NCBI RefSeq assembly: GCF_014650815.1
Contig: NZ_BMVR01000004.1
Span: 62,001 to 126,000 of the forward strand
Direction: 5' to 3'
Length of the DNA stretch: 64,000 bases
Source: Streptomyces flavofungini
GTDB taxonomy: Bacteria > Actinomycetota > Actinomycetes > Streptomycetales > Streptomycetaceae
The notes beneath the pieces are model-generated. The model did not search any database. It saw only the letters and a program-made list of their open reading frames with translations, and had not been told where the DNA came from. Every line of letters starts with the position of its first letter. Within the stretch, counting starts at the first letter, position 1. This document shows, piece after piece, positions 1-8,573 of this stretch. A program made the position numbers and the translations under genes.

Positions 1-1699
1 CGAGTTCGGCGTTGTTGAGGGTGGTCCTGATGAGCTGGCGGGCGGCGAGTTCGGCGCCCTTCGGCAGCGCGACGATCGCGGCCATCCCGGCGACGAGCGC
101 GGCCATCTGCGCCGGAGTGGCCCCGGCTCGCATCGCGCTCCGCAGCCGCATCAGGCCCAACTGCGGCACCCTGGTGGCGGCCCAGAGCGCCCCCTGCGAG
201 TTGCGCAGCACCCGCCACAGGGCGCGGATGCGGCGGCTGATGGCCGTACCGATGATCTCGGGCAGCGCGATGTCCAGCGCGAACTCCTCGTCGCGGATGC
301 CGTACGAGCGGCAGATGTCGAGCACCATCGGGATCAGCGCGGCCTCCAGCGTGGCGCGCAGCTCGGCCAGGACCGCGTCCAGATCGGTGAGTTCGCGGAT
401 CAGCGCGTCGAGGTCCTTCTCCCCGTCGGCGTCGACGCGTCCCGCCCGCTCCAGGAGGCGGGCCAGGAGGGAGTTCTTGGCCTGGTCGAACGCGTCGAGC
501 AGCCCGGCCCGGATCGCCTCCTGGAACTCCGGGCCGTCCTGGAGCGCCTGGATGTCGCGGCGGAACCGGGCCACGTTGACGCTGTGCCGCCCGATGCTCG
601 CGAGCCCCCGGGTCACCGAGAGCGAGGGCTCCGCGGCGTGCTCCACGACGGCCTCGGGGAACGCGGCGACGCACCGTTCGCGGACGACGGGCATCCGGGA
701 GCCGCCGCCGGTGAGGACGACCAGCTCGGGCACGGTCGCGCCGAGGAGGCCGCGTACCTCCGTCAGCATCTCCGCGAAGCGCTCGGCCCAGCCGCCGGGG
801 GCCCGGACGACGCGCTCCGGTATGTCGACCGACCGCAGCCGCTCCACGCTCAGCGAGACCAGCGGCGCGAACTCGCGGGCGCAGCCGGACCGCAGCTCCT
901 GCACCCGCAGGTCCGTGCCGGTGAACTGGGCCTCCTTGGCCCGGCGGCAGACCAGCGTCAGCATGTCGGGGCCGCCGTCCCGCTCCAGCGCCGCGGTGAA
1001 CTCAGCCGTGTCCTTGAAGTCCGCGCGCACGATCCGGGCGACGGCGGTGTCGATCTCGCGGCAGCCCAGTTCGGCGCCCACGGGCAGGTTCCTCGGCTTG
1101 AGGTCCTCCACGACGGTGAAGTCGGTCGTGGAGGAGCCCACGTCGACGACGAGGACCCGGTCCAGCCCGCCGCCGTTCCGGCGCCCGGCCCGGCGGTCCC
1201 GGACGTGCACGAGGGCCGACTGGGACTCGGCGACCAGGCGCACCGGCACGTCCATGACCCGCAGTTGGCGCAGGTAGGCCTGCACCGAGCGGCGGTTCCA
1301 GCCCGCGGGGTGGCCGACGTGGACGACGCAGTCCTCGTGCACCTCGGGATGCTCGGCGAAGAACTCCGCGAGGAACACCTGGGCGAACTGCACCGCCTGC
1401 AGGTCGGTGTGCTGGTGGCGGTTCTTGAAGTTGACGCTGAAGTGCACGCAGTTCTTGGCGAGGACGGCGTCCTCGCCGATGACGACCTGGTAGGCGAGGT
1501 CGGTGTCGGCGCCCGCGAAGTCGTCGGGCCGCCCGGGCACACGCCCCAGCGCGGTGACGATCGCGGTCCCCTCCGTGCCGCGGACGTGCACCTCCGCCGG
1601 GCCCTGCCCGGTCGTCTCCAGCCAGCACAGCGAGCTCTCGCCGTCGCCGAGGTCAAGGCCGACCGCGTACCGGACGTCGCGTTCCAGGTCATGCGGCAT
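1..1699 (-). CDS. Hsp70/actin-like ATPase (partial, runs off window)
   Basis: The reverse-strand frame stays open from an ATG at 1699 to the left edge, at least 566 residues. The Hsp70/actin nucleotide-binding signatures are readable: a phosphate-1 loop near the N terminus (GLDLGDGESSLCWLE), a phosphate-2 loop (VVDVGSSTTDFTVVED) and an adenosine-binding motif (LVVLTGGGSRMPVV). It is therefore probably an Hsp70-superfamily ATPase. After the ATPase core the sequence is alanine/arginine-rich and helical, not a recognisable DnaK substrate-binding domain, so it is unlikely to be housekeeping DnaK. Its ATG lies 8 bases inside the end of the upstream KAP NTPase gene (11-base overlap), which suggests translational coupling. 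The partner or client is unknown. I am confident of the superfamily and not of the role; the C terminus lies outside the window. Confidence 0.8.
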   Translation of the reverse strand, partial: MPHDLERDVRYAVGLDLGDGESSLCWLETTGQGPAEVHVRGTEGTAIVTALGRVPGRPDDFAGADTDLAYQVVIGEDAVLAKNCVHFSVNFKNRHQHTDLQAVQFAQVFLAEFFAEHPEVHEDCVVHVGHPAGWNRRSVQAYLRQLRVMDVPVRLVAESQSALVHVRDRRAGRRNGGGLDRVLVVDVGSSTTDFTVVEDLKPRNLPVGAELGCREIDTAVARIVRADFKDTAEFTAALERDGGPDMLTLVCRRAKEAQFTGTDLRVQELRSGCAREFAPLVSLSVERLRSVDIPERVVRAPGGWAERFAEMLTEVRGLLGATVPELVVLTGGGSRMPVVRERCVAAFPEAVVEHAAEPSLSVTRGLASIGRHSVNVARFRRDIQALQDGPEFQEAIRAGLLDAFDQAKNSLLARLLERAGRVDADGEKDLDALIRELTDLDAVLAELRATLEAALIPMVLDICRSYGIRDEEFALDIALPEIIGTAISRRIRALWRVLRNSQGALWAATRVPQLGLMRLRSAMRAGATPAQMAALVAGMAAIVALPKGAELAARQLIRTTLNNAEL

Positions 1700-3026
1700 G
1701 GTCGGGACCCTCTCCGGGAGTCCCGTCGGCGGCGCTCGACGAGGTGGCCGCGGCGCCGTTCGGCGGGCCGCCGGTCACCGTCAGGACCTGGGTGAGGAGC
1801 CTGATCTCGGTCGGGCTCGGCGGGTCGGGGAACTCGAAGCCCGAGCGCCGGAACGAGACGGCCGCGAGCAGCCGCCGCACCCCCGGGCTCGCCGCCGCGA
1901 GCGCCCGGTCCTGGCCGCTCAGGTCCGTCTTGAAGTACTCGGAGTCGTCGAAGCGCGTCCAGACGCCGGGGTCGGACTGGAGCGCCGTGAAGAAGCCCGG
2001 GTGCTTCATGCGCAGGGCGAGCAGGGTGCCCGCGTGCAGGAGCAGCCGTCGCGAGGGCGGGTCGTCCGGGTTGAGGCGCAGGCTCATGGCCGTCAGGTTC
2101 AGACCGTTGACGAAGCGGCGGACGCGCCGCGGGTTGGCCTCGAAGGCGACCTCGACCAGCTCCCACAGCTCCTGCGAGCCCGCGAGCCGGGTGTCGGTGA
2201 TCTTGTGCTGGAGGTGCCGGACGATGGACTCGAAGGAGACCCCCGGCAGGTGGTACGGGAAGTGGATGAGCTTTTCCAGATACTGCCGCCCCCGGGCCTC
2301 GTCCGGGTTCTCGCTGTGGAACCGCCGGGCGGCGGCCTCCGCGACGACCTGGTAGTCCATGGCGAGCACGAACGCGCAGGCCCCCTCGCCGAGGAACAGC
2401 TTCAGGGAGTCGAGGACGGTGATCGCCGCGTCCGGGGTGCAGCGGTCCAGGTCGTCGATGAACAGCACGAGGCGGCCGCCGTCGGTGTAGGTGGCGACCA
2501 CCTCCTTGAAGTCCTCCTCGAAGCGGTTGACGTGCAGATAGGTCTCCGTGCCCGGTTCGGTGAGCGCGGTCTGCGCGGCGGCCACGTCGTCGGCGGTGAC
2601 GACACCCGCGGTGAGCGGGCCCGCGGCCCGTCGGGCCAGGAGCCAGGCCGCGGCCTGGCTGAGCCGCCGGATCCGTTCCAGGGCGCCCGCCATCCGCTCG
2701 CGCAGGGCCAGGTCCCCCTTCAGCCGCCGCTCCTCCAGGTCCTGGGCGATCTCGGTGAGCACGCTCTGGATGAGGGCGTGCCAGATCTCGTCCTTCTGGT
2801 CGTACTTCCAGGGGTTGAACCACACGGTCGGGACGGAGCGCTTCCGCAGCAGGTCCTGGCAGACCTTCATGAAGCTGGACTTGCCCGTGCCCCAGGGCCC
2901 GAAGACCCCGACGGTCAGCGGCAGGTCCTCGGTGGCGACGATCGCCGCGCAGAGCACGTCGGCGTGGGCCCGGAATCCGTAGCGGTCCCCGTCCGCGCCC
3001 TGGATCGGGTTGTCGGTCAGCAGCAT
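1689..3026 (-). CDS. KAP-family P-loop NTPase
   Basis: 445 residues. Near the N terminus is a Walker A loop in the KAP-type setting (GVFGPWGTGKSSFMK), followed by VWFNPWKYD, a signature of KAP NTPases, and a Walker B region (LVLFIDDLDRC). A C-terminal helical part contains the ANPRRVRRFVNGLN segment usual in the family. KAP proteins (named after Kidins220/ARMS and PifA) are often membrane-associated NTPases and are frequent in phage-exclusion and other conflict loci. I see no clear inserted transmembrane pair; one alanine-rich stretch (AAAWLLARRAAGPLTAGVV) is only weakly hydrophobic. The stop codon overlaps the start of the Hsp70-like gene, so the two are probably one transcript. Function is not known. 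Confidence 0.85.
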   Translation of the reverse strand: MLLTDNPIQGADGDRYGFRAHADVLCAAIVATEDLPLTVGVFGPWGTGKSSFMKVCQDLLRKRSVPTVWFNPWKYDQKDEIWHALIQSVLTEIAQDLEERRLKGDLALRERMAGALERIRRLSQAAAWLLARRAAGPLTAGVVTADDVAAAQTALTEPGTETYLHVNRFEEDFKEVVATYTDGGRLVLFIDDLDRCTPDAAITVLDSLKLFLGEGACAFVLAMDYQVVAEAAARRFHSENPDEARGRQYLEKLIHFPYHLPGVSFESIVRHLQHKITDTRLAGSQELWELVEVAFEANPRRVRRFVNGLNLTAMSLRLNPDDPPSRRLLLHAGTLLALRMKHPGFFTALQSDPGVWTRFDDSEYFKTDLSGQDRALAAASPGVRRLLAAVSFRRSGFEFPDPPSPTEIRLLTQVLTVTGGPPNGAAATSSSAADGTPGEGPDHAA

Positions 3027-3612
3027 GAGCCCCCCATGCGCCGCGAATCAGCCACCGTGACTGATTGCCAGCGGCATACCACTCATGGTGCCCGAACCGG
3101 CCCTTCTGGGCGCGAAGTTCGCCGAAGTATCCGGAAATGAGGGCGGTGCCGATGGGCTTCCCGAAAGGGCCGGTCCGATTCCCCATTGGTACGGACTTTC
3201 ATGGCGCGCGAGAGGGACGCCGCATCCTGCTCGGGGGTTACCCCCGGCCCTGTCCTCAATGGCGCCCGCGCTCGGCGTGATACGTGTATCCGGACCGGAG
3301 AAGCGGCACGTCTCCGGGAGGTCTCAACTCGGAAAAGCCTGCAGTCCAAACCTGCATTCGATCTTGCTTGCCCGACCGTGAGTGGACTATACCTGTCGGC
3401 GTCCGGGTAGCCCGATCGACCGGCGCGGCAGCCGTTCGACCGACGGCGGACCCGGGGTTCACGCGGCCGGGGATCGCCCCGTCGAGCATCTGTCTCTCAC
3501 CGGTCCGGCCGGACACCACCGCACCATCGCACGACCCCAGCTTCACAACTCCGCGGTGCCGGGGAGGATCCGGTTCACCGCCTGAGTCCTGGAAGAAGGC
3601 GAGGACTTGAGC
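3027..3612. other. Divergent intergenic region, KAP gene / ngcE
   Basis: This 586-base stretch separates the reverse-strand KAP/Hsp70 pair from forward-strand ngcE. No open frame in it looks like a gene. It must hold the promoters of both transcripts. The ngcE half contains the dre-like operator (separate entry) and a long leader; the KAP half has no clear -10/-35 pair I would defend. Confidence 0.6.
3381..3396 (+). promoter_or_regulatory. dre-like DasR operator upstream of ngcE
   Basis: The 16-mer AGTGGACTATACCTGT matches the DasR response element consensus AGTGGTCTAGACCACT at 12 of 16 positions. DasR is the GntR-family repressor of N-acetylglucosamine uptake and chitin use in Streptomyces and is released by glucosamine-6-phosphate. 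The site lies 217 bases before the ngcE start, overlapping a possible -10 (TATACC, 3388) with TTGCTT at 3364. Position and target suit DasR control; binding is inferred. Confidence 0.7.
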
Positions 3613-5061
3613 ATGGGATCCACACCTGGGACCACCGGCACGCCCGGCAGCGACGGCGTCGGCCGACGAGATCTGATCAAGCGCGCGGCCGCGCTCGGCA
3701 TCATCTCCGTACCGACGATGGGCTTCCTTTCGGCCTGCGCCTCCGGCGGCGGCGATGACAACGACAAGGCCAAGACGGTCAAGAAGACGAAGGACAACCC
3801 CTTCGGCGTCGCCAAGGACAACGACCTCGACGTCTTCATCTTCAAGGGCGGCTACGGCGACGCCTACGCCAAGGCGTGGGAGGCCAGCTACGAGAAGAAG
3901 TACGGCGGCTCCGTCGCGCACAGCGGCGAGCAGGACGTCACCGGCAAGCTCCAGCCCCGCTTCAACAAGGGCAACCCGCCGGACGTCGTCGACGACTCCG
4001 GCTCCAAGAAGATGAAGCTGGACACCCTGCACAAGGAAGGTCATCTGACCGACCTCACCCAACTGCTCGACGCGCCGTCCATCGACGACCCGAGCAAGAA
4101 GATCCGCGACATCATGCTGCCCGGCACCATCGAGCAGGGCACCTTCGGCGGCAAGTTCCACGCGCTGTTCTACGTCTACGCGACCTGGGGCCTGTGGTAC
4201 TCCAACAAGCTGTTCAAGAAGCACGGTTGGAAGGTCCCGAAGACCTGGGACGAGCTCCTGGACATCATGAAGGACGCCAAGTCCAAGGGCATCGGCGGCC
4301 TCGCCCACCAGGGCAAGTACCCGTACTACATGAACATCGTGATCATGGACCTGATCGCCAAGACCGGCGGCATGGACGCCGTGAAGGCGATCGACAACCT
4401 CGACAAGAAGGCCTTCGTCGGCAACCCGGCCGCCGAGCGCGCCATCGAGGCGGTGTACGAGATCGTGGAGAAGGGCCTGCTGATGCCGGGCACCAACTCC
4501 CTGGAGCACACCGAGGCCCAGACCAAGTGGAACGAGTACAAGGCCGTCTTCATCCCCTCCGGCTCCTGGCTGGAGAACGAGCAGGCCAAGCAGACGCCGG
4601 ACGACTTCGAGATGACGTTCCTGCCGCTGCCCCTGCTGCCCGACTCCAAGATGAAGCTGCACGCCCTGCGCACCGGCGCCGACGAGCCCTTCATCGTGCC
4701 GTCCAAGGCGAAGAACGTGCAGGGGGGCCTGGAGTTCCTGCGCCGCATGCTGTCCAAGGAGGGCGCCACCGCCTTCGCCAAGGAGGCCAGCTCGCTGTCC
4801 GTGATCGGCCCCGAGTACGTGGACAAGAGCGTGCAGCTGCGCCCGGGCATCAAGACCGCGCTCGCGGCCGTCGACGCCTGTCCGGTCGACGAGCGCTTCA
4901 ACTTCCGCTACTCGGAGTGGTACGGCGAGCTGGACGTCGCCATCCAGAACGCCACCGGTGAGCTGATGGCCAAGCGCATCACGCCCAAGAAGTGGCTGGA
5001 GCGCTGCCAGGCGGCGGTCGACAAGGAAGCAGCGAAGAACCCGGACACGAAGCGGAAGTAG
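3613..5061 (+). CDS. ngcE: N-acetylglucosamine/chitobiose ABC substrate-binding lipoprotein
   Basis: 482 residues from the ATG at 3613, chosen because a GAAGAAGGCGAGGA tract sits just upstream; an in-frame TTG at 3607 is the alternative. The N terminus has a twin-arginine signal (GRRDLIKRAA) followed by a lipobox ending FLSAC, so it should be a Tat-exported lipoprotein. The remainder is a family-1 extracellular solute-binding protein. It is followed by two permeases and no ATPase, the arrangement of Streptomyces NgcEFG, where NgcE binds N-acetylglucosamine and N,N'-diacetylchitobiose and the shared ATPase MsiK powers uptake. A dre-like site upstream and rok7B7 downstream support this. Substrate assignment rests on family and synteny. 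Confidence 0.88.
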   Translation: MGSTPGTTGTPGSDGVGRRDLIKRAAALGIISVPTMGFLSACASGGGDDNDKAKTVKKTKDNPFGVAKDNDLDVFIFKGGYGDAYAKAWEASYEKKYGGSVAHSGEQDVTGKLQPRFNKGNPPDVVDDSGSKKMKLDTLHKEGHLTDLTQLLDAPSIDDPSKKIRDIMLPGTIEQGTFGGKFHALFYVYATWGLWYSNKLFKKHGWKVPKTWDELLDIMKDAKSKGIGGLAHQGKYPYYMNIVIMDLIAKTGGMDAVKAIDNLDKKAFVGNPAAERAIEAVYEIVEKGLLMPGTNSLEHTEAQTKWNEYKAVFIPSGSWLENEQAKQTPDDFEMTFLPLPLLPDSKMKLHALRTGADEPFIVPSKAKNVQGGLEFLRRMLSKEGATAFAKEASSLSVIGPEYVDKSVQLRPGIKTALAAVDACPVDERFNFRYSEWYGELDVAIQNATGELMAKRITPKKWLERCQAAVDKEAAKNPDTKRK

Positions 5062-5090
5062 TAGTCGTCGTCAGCCGCCGGCCGGGGCCG

Positions 5091-5146
5091 GGCGGCGCGG
5101 CCGGGCCGGGCGTCGCCCACGGCCCGGCCGGGGGCGCGGCGCCGCC
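5091..5146 (+). other. GC-rich stem-loop between ngcE and ngcF
   Basis: GGCCGGGC (5104-5111) pairs with GCCCGGCC (5122-5129) around a 10-base loop, and flanking GGCGGCGC / GCGCGGCGCCGCC can extend the stem imperfectly. It lies in the 121-base gap after the binding-protein gene. Such hairpins commonly stabilise or partly terminate the transcript, so that the binding protein is made in excess over the permeases. Confidence 0.5.
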
Positions 5147-5182
5147 TCGGCACGGCCACGGCAAGGCCAGGAGCAGGGTGTT

Positions 5183-6112
5183 ATGCATCGGAAAAAGTAC
5201 CCGTTCATCGCGGGATTCCTCATTCTTCCCGTCGGTCTCTATGTATTGCTGGTGATCTGGCCCTACCTCCAGACCATCAGTTACTCCTTCACCGACTGGA
5301 GCGGCGCCTCCCAGAACTTCAATTTCGTCGGCCTCGACAACTACAAGGACCTCGCGAGCGACGACGTCTTCATCAAGGCGCTGCAGCACAATGCCCTGCT
5401 CCTTGTTCTGGTGCCGACCCTGACGATTCTGCTCGCGCTGTTCTTCGCCTTCATGGTGAATGTCGGCGGCCGCGGCGGAGCCGGTGGAGTCGCGGGCGTC
5501 AAGGGTTCCGCCTTCTACCGCGTCATCTTCTTCTTTCCGCAGGTCCTGTCCATCGCGATCCTCGCCATCCTGTTCAAGGCGGTCTACCGCGGCGACGACT
5601 CGGGGCTCATCAACGGCACGCTCCAGGCGGTCGGCCTCGGCGACAAGAGCAACCCCACGGAATGGCTCAACGACCCCGACCTGGTGCTCTGGTGCATCAT
5701 CTTCGTGATGGTCTGGGCCGGGGCGGGCTTCTACATGGTGCTGTTCTCGGCCGCCATGCAGTCCATCCCCAAGGACATCTACGAGGCGGCGCTGCTCGAC
5801 GGCGCCGGGCGGTTCCAGACCTTCTTCCGGGTCACGCTGCCGCTGCTCTGGGAGACCATCCAGACGGCCTGGGTGTTCCTCGCCATTCTGTCCATGGACG
5901 CGTTCCTGCTCATCTCCACCCTCACGTCGCAGGACTTCGGCGGTGGTCCCGACCACAGCAGTGAGGTCATCTCGACGTACCTCATGCGCAACTTCCAGAC
6001 GTACAGCAAGAGCGGGTACGCCTGCGCCATGGGTGTGGTGATGCTGCTGCTCACCCTGATCGTGTCCATCGTCACGCTGCGGCTCAGCCGTCGTGACCGC
6101 ATCGAGTTCTAG
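5183..6112 (+). CDS. ngcF: Sugar ABC permease, MalF-like
   Basis: 309 residues. The ATG follows an AGGAGCAGGG ribosome site. Six hydrophobic segments are visible, beginning with FLILPVGLYVLLVIWPYL. The cytoplasmic EAA loop (YEAALLDGAGRFQTFFRVTLP) that contacts the ATPase is intact. It is one half of the inner-membrane channel for N-acetylglucosamine/chitobiose with NgcG. Thirteen bases separate it from ngcG, so the two are co-transcribed. No ATP-binding subunit lies in this operon; MsiK, encoded elsewhere, is the known partner in Streptomyces. Confidence 0.88.
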   Translation: MHRKKYPFIAGFLILPVGLYVLLVIWPYLQTISYSFTDWSGASQNFNFVGLDNYKDLASDDVFIKALQHNALLLVLVPTLTILLALFFAFMVNVGGRGGAGGVAGVKGSAFYRVIFFFPQVLSIAILAILFKAVYRGDDSGLINGTLQAVGLGDKSNPTEWLNDPDLVLWCIIFVMVWAGAGFYMVLFSAAMQSIPKDIYEAALLDGAGRFQTFFRVTLPLLWETIQTAWVFLAILSMDAFLLISTLTSQDFGGGPDHSSEVISTYLMRNFQTYSKSGYACAMGVVMLLLTLIVSIVTLRLSRRDRIEF

Positions 6113-6125
6113 GGAGGCGCGAGCG

Positions 6126-7052
6126 ATGACGGCTCCTGCGACTCAACCGCCGGTCACCAAGGTCAAGGTGCCGGGCCAGCGCGGCGGCGGCCGCGGCCCC
6201 GGCAAGGACGGCATGGAGGGCAAGACCCTCAACGCCTTCTCGCACGGCTTCCTGGTGCTGTGGGCGGTCATGATCGTCCTGCCGCTGTGCTGGATCCTGC
6301 TCGGCAACTTCAAGACCGACTCCCAGATCAAGTCCAGCGCCTGGACCTGGCCCACCGAGTGGACCTTCGACGCCTTCCAGCGCGGCTGGGAGAAGGGCGT
6401 CGGCGACTATCTGCTGAACACCCTGATCGTCATGGTCATCTCGGTGCCCCTGACGATGCTGCTCGGCGCGATGGCGGCCTACGTGCTCGCCCGCTACGAC
6501 TTCGTCGGCAACCGGTTCGTGTACTACTTCTTCGTCGCCGGTTCGATGTTCCCGGTGTTCCTGGCGCTCGTACCGCTGTACTTCATGGTCGACCGGCTCG
6601 GCATGCTCAACACGTACCAAGGACTGATCCTGGTGTACGTCGCCTACTCGCTGCCGTTCACCGTGTTCTATCTGCACTCGTTCTTCCGCACCCTGCCGAC
6701 GGCCGTGCACGAGGCCGCCGTGATCGACGGCGCCTCGCACACCCGGGTGTTCTTCCAGATCATGGTGCCGATGGCGAAGCCCGGACTGATCAGCGTCGGG
6801 ATCTTCAACGTCCTCGGCCAGTGGAACCAGTACATCCTGCCGCTGACCCTGATGCAGAAGCAGAGCGGATCCGACCCGGACCGCTCGATGCTCGCCCAGG
6901 GTCTGGTCAGCCTGATGAACCAGGGCAACTACGAGACCGACCTGCCGGCCCTGTACGCGGGCATGACGATCTCCATGATTCCCGTGCTCGTGGTGTACCT
7001 GTCCTTCCAGCGACAGGTGCAGTCCGGACTCACGGCGGCCACGATCAAGTAA
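6126..7052 (+). CDS. ngcG: Sugar ABC permease, MalG-like
   Basis: 308 residues from the ATG at 6126, behind GGGAGG in AGGGAGGCGAGCG; a longer frame opens at 6093 but overlaps ngcF and has no ribosome site. About 25 Gly/Lys-rich residues (GQRGGGRGPGKDG) precede the first membrane span (FLVLWAVMIVLPLCWILL). Six spans and the EAA motif (HEAAVIDGASHTRVFFQIMVP) are present. It forms the second half of the channel with NgcF. A strong terminator follows, closing the ngcEFG transcript before rok7B7. Confidence 0.88.
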   Translation: MTAPATQPPVTKVKVPGQRGGGRGPGKDGMEGKTLNAFSHGFLVLWAVMIVLPLCWILLGNFKTDSQIKSSAWTWPTEWTFDAFQRGWEKGVGDYLLNTLIVMVISVPLTMLLGAMAAYVLARYDFVGNRFVYYFFVAGSMFPVFLALVPLYFMVDRLGMLNTYQGLILVYVAYSLPFTVFYLHSFFRTLPTAVHEAAVIDGASHTRVFFQIMVPMAKPGLISVGIFNVLGQWNQYILPLTLMQKQSGSDPDRSMLAQGLVSLMNQGNYETDLPALYAGMTISMIPVLVVYLSFQRQVQSGLTAATIK

Positions 7053-7084
7053 CGACGGCAACGATCGAGTATCGCCGAGCACGA

Positions 7085-7130
7085 CCACACAGCCGAAGCG
7101 CTCCGTACGCGGGGCGCTTCGGCCGTGTGG
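7085..7130 (+). terminator. Terminator after ngcG
   Basis: The inverted repeat CCACACaGCCGAAGCGC / GCGCTTCGGCcGTGTGG forms a stem of about 17 pairs with one mismatch around a short GC-rich loop. It lies 33 bases after the ngcG stop and has no U-tract, as is usual in Streptomyces. Confidence 0.85.
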
Positions 7131-7149
7131 TGCGGCCTACTGGATTTTC

Positions 7150-7163
7150 GTCAAGGACTTGAC
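7150..7163. promoter_or_regulatory. Palindrome upstream of rok7B7, candidate operator
   Basis: GTCAAG-GA-CTTGAC is a perfect 6+2+6 inverted repeat about 90 bases before the rok7B7 start, in a locally AT-richer stretch. Its left arm extends to GTCAAGGA, the half-site of the palindrome before xylF. I infer an autoregulatory ROK-protein site; no binding evidence is available here. Confidence 0.45.
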
Positions 7164-7239
7164 TGCGGTAACCCCTTCAGCAGAGCTTGGAGTTCACAAC
7201 TTGTACGGGCGGCGGTGACGCCGCCCGCCATAGGCGGGA

Positions 7240-8451
7240 GTGGATGAGTCGATGGAGACTCCGGGGTCGCAGTCCTCACTGCACCGAGCAAATCTCGAGC
7301 GGGTCGTACGCGCGGTACGGCTCGCGGGATCGCTCACGCAGGCGGAGATCGCCAGGACGACGGGCCTGTCCGCCGCGACGGTGTCGAACATCGTCCGGGA
7401 GCTGAAGGAGGGCGGCACCGTCGAGGTCACCCCCACCTCGGCGGGCGGCCGCCGGGCCCGCAGCGTCTCCCTCAGCGGCGACGCGGGCATGGTCATCGGC
7501 ATCGACTTCGGCCACACCCACCTGCGCGTCGCCCTCGGCAACCTCGCCCACAAGGTGCTCGCCGAGGAGGCCGAGCCGCTGGACGTGGACGCCTCCGCCG
7601 CGCAGGGCTTCGACCGGGCCGAGCGGCTCGTCGGCAAGCTGATCGAGGCGACCGGCGTGGACCGCGCCAAGGTCGCGGGCGTCGGCCTGGGCGTGCCCGG
7701 GCCCATCGACGTGGAGTCCGGCACGCTCGGCTCCACCGCGATCCTGCCGGGCTGGGCGGGCACCAAGCCCGCCGAGGAGCTGAAGGAGCGCCTCGGCGTG
7801 CCCGTGCACGTCGACAACGACGCCAACCTGGGCGCGCTCGGCGAGCTGGTCTGGGGCAGCGGCCGGGGGGTCAAGGACCTCGCGTACATCAAGGTCGCGA
7901 GCGGTGTCGGCGCCGGTCTGGTGATCAGCGGCCGGATCTACCGGGGGCCCGGCGGCACGGCGGGAGAAATCGGACACATCACCCTGGACGAGTCCGGCCC
8001 CGTCTGCCGCTGCGGCAACCGCGGCTGCCTGGAGACCTTCGCCGCCGCCCGCTACGTCCTGCCGCTGCTCCAGTCCAGCCACGGCACCGACCTGACCATG
8101 GAGCGCGTGGTCGCCCTCGCCCGCGACGGGGACCCGGGCTGCCGCCGGGTGATCTCCGACGTCGGTCGGCACATCGGCAGCGGTGTCGCGAACCTGTGCA
8201 ACCTGCTCAACCCCAGCCGGGTCGTCCTCGGGGGCGCCCTCGCCGAGGCCGGGGAGCTGGTGCTCGCGCCGATCAGGGAGTCCGTGGGGCGCTACGCCAT
8301 CCCCAGCGCGGCCCGTCAACTCTCGGTACTTCCGGGGGCACTTGGCTCGCGCGCCGAGGTTCTGGGGGCGCTCGCCCTCGCGCTCAGCGAGATGGGGGAT
8401 TCAACCCTTTTGGACGAGACCCTGCCCGCCACCACACCTGCCTTCACTTAG
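7240..8451 (+). CDS. rok7B7: ROK-family transcriptional regulator Rok7B7
   Basis: 403 residues from GTG 7240. ATG 7252 (399 residues), placed 11 bases after GGGAG, is an equally good or better start. The N-terminal winged helix-turn-helix (LTQAEIARTTGLSAATVSNIVRELKEGG) is followed by an ASKHA sugar-kinase-like domain with GIDFGHTHLRVALG and the ROK zinc signature (CRCGNRGCLETF, with the upstream GEIGHI histidine). Rok7B7 of S. coelicolor (SCO6008) lies in the same place, between ngcEFG and xylFGH, and is reported to influence xylose transport, carbon catabolite repression and antibiotic production. Whether it still has kinase activity cannot be judged here. Synteny makes the identification strong. 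Confidence 0.88.
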   Translation: MDESMETPGSQSSLHRANLERVVRAVRLAGSLTQAEIARTTGLSAATVSNIVRELKEGGTVEVTPTSAGGRRARSVSLSGDAGMVIGIDFGHTHLRVALGNLAHKVLAEEAEPLDVDASAAQGFDRAERLVGKLIEATGVDRAKVAGVGLGVPGPIDVESGTLGSTAILPGWAGTKPAEELKERLGVPVHVDNDANLGALGELVWGSGRGVKDLAYIKVASGVGAGLVISGRIYRGPGGTAGEIGHITLDESGPVCRCGNRGCLETFAAARYVLPLLQSSHGTDLTMERVVALARDGDPGCRRVISDVGRHIGSGVANLCNLLNPSRVVLGGALAEAGELVLAPIRESVGRYAIPSAARQLSVLPGALGSRAEVLGALALALSEMGDSTLLDETLPATTPAFT

Positions 8452-8477
8452 ATAACGCATGGCACCGTTGTCATCTC

Positions 8478-8498
8478 GTTAAGGATTTACTCCTTGAC
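8478..8498. promoter_or_regulatory. Palindrome upstream of xylF, candidate Rok7B7 operator
   Basis: GTTAAGGA-TTTAC-TCCTTGAC is an 8+5+8 inverted repeat with one mismatch, 75 bases before the xylF start and in an AT-rich pocket. The right arm reads as GTCAAGGA on the other strand, identical to the half-site before rok7B7. The TTGACG inside it could be a -35 box, so a bound protein would block the promoter. Assignment to Rok7B7 is inference from location and the shared half-site. Confidence 0.55.
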
Positions 8499-8573
8499 GC
8501 GTGTCGGGCGGCCGAGTTGACTTCGAGCCACCTCGGCCGCAGCGACGCGGCCACGTCAGGGAGGCACCCCCAA

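Noticed and set aside
958..3186. A long reverse-strand frame (742 codons) overlapping the KAP and Hsp70-like genes
   Set aside because: It is a high-GC shadow frame rich in Arg, Pro, Ala and Gly. The KAP and Hsp70 motifs lie in the other two frames.
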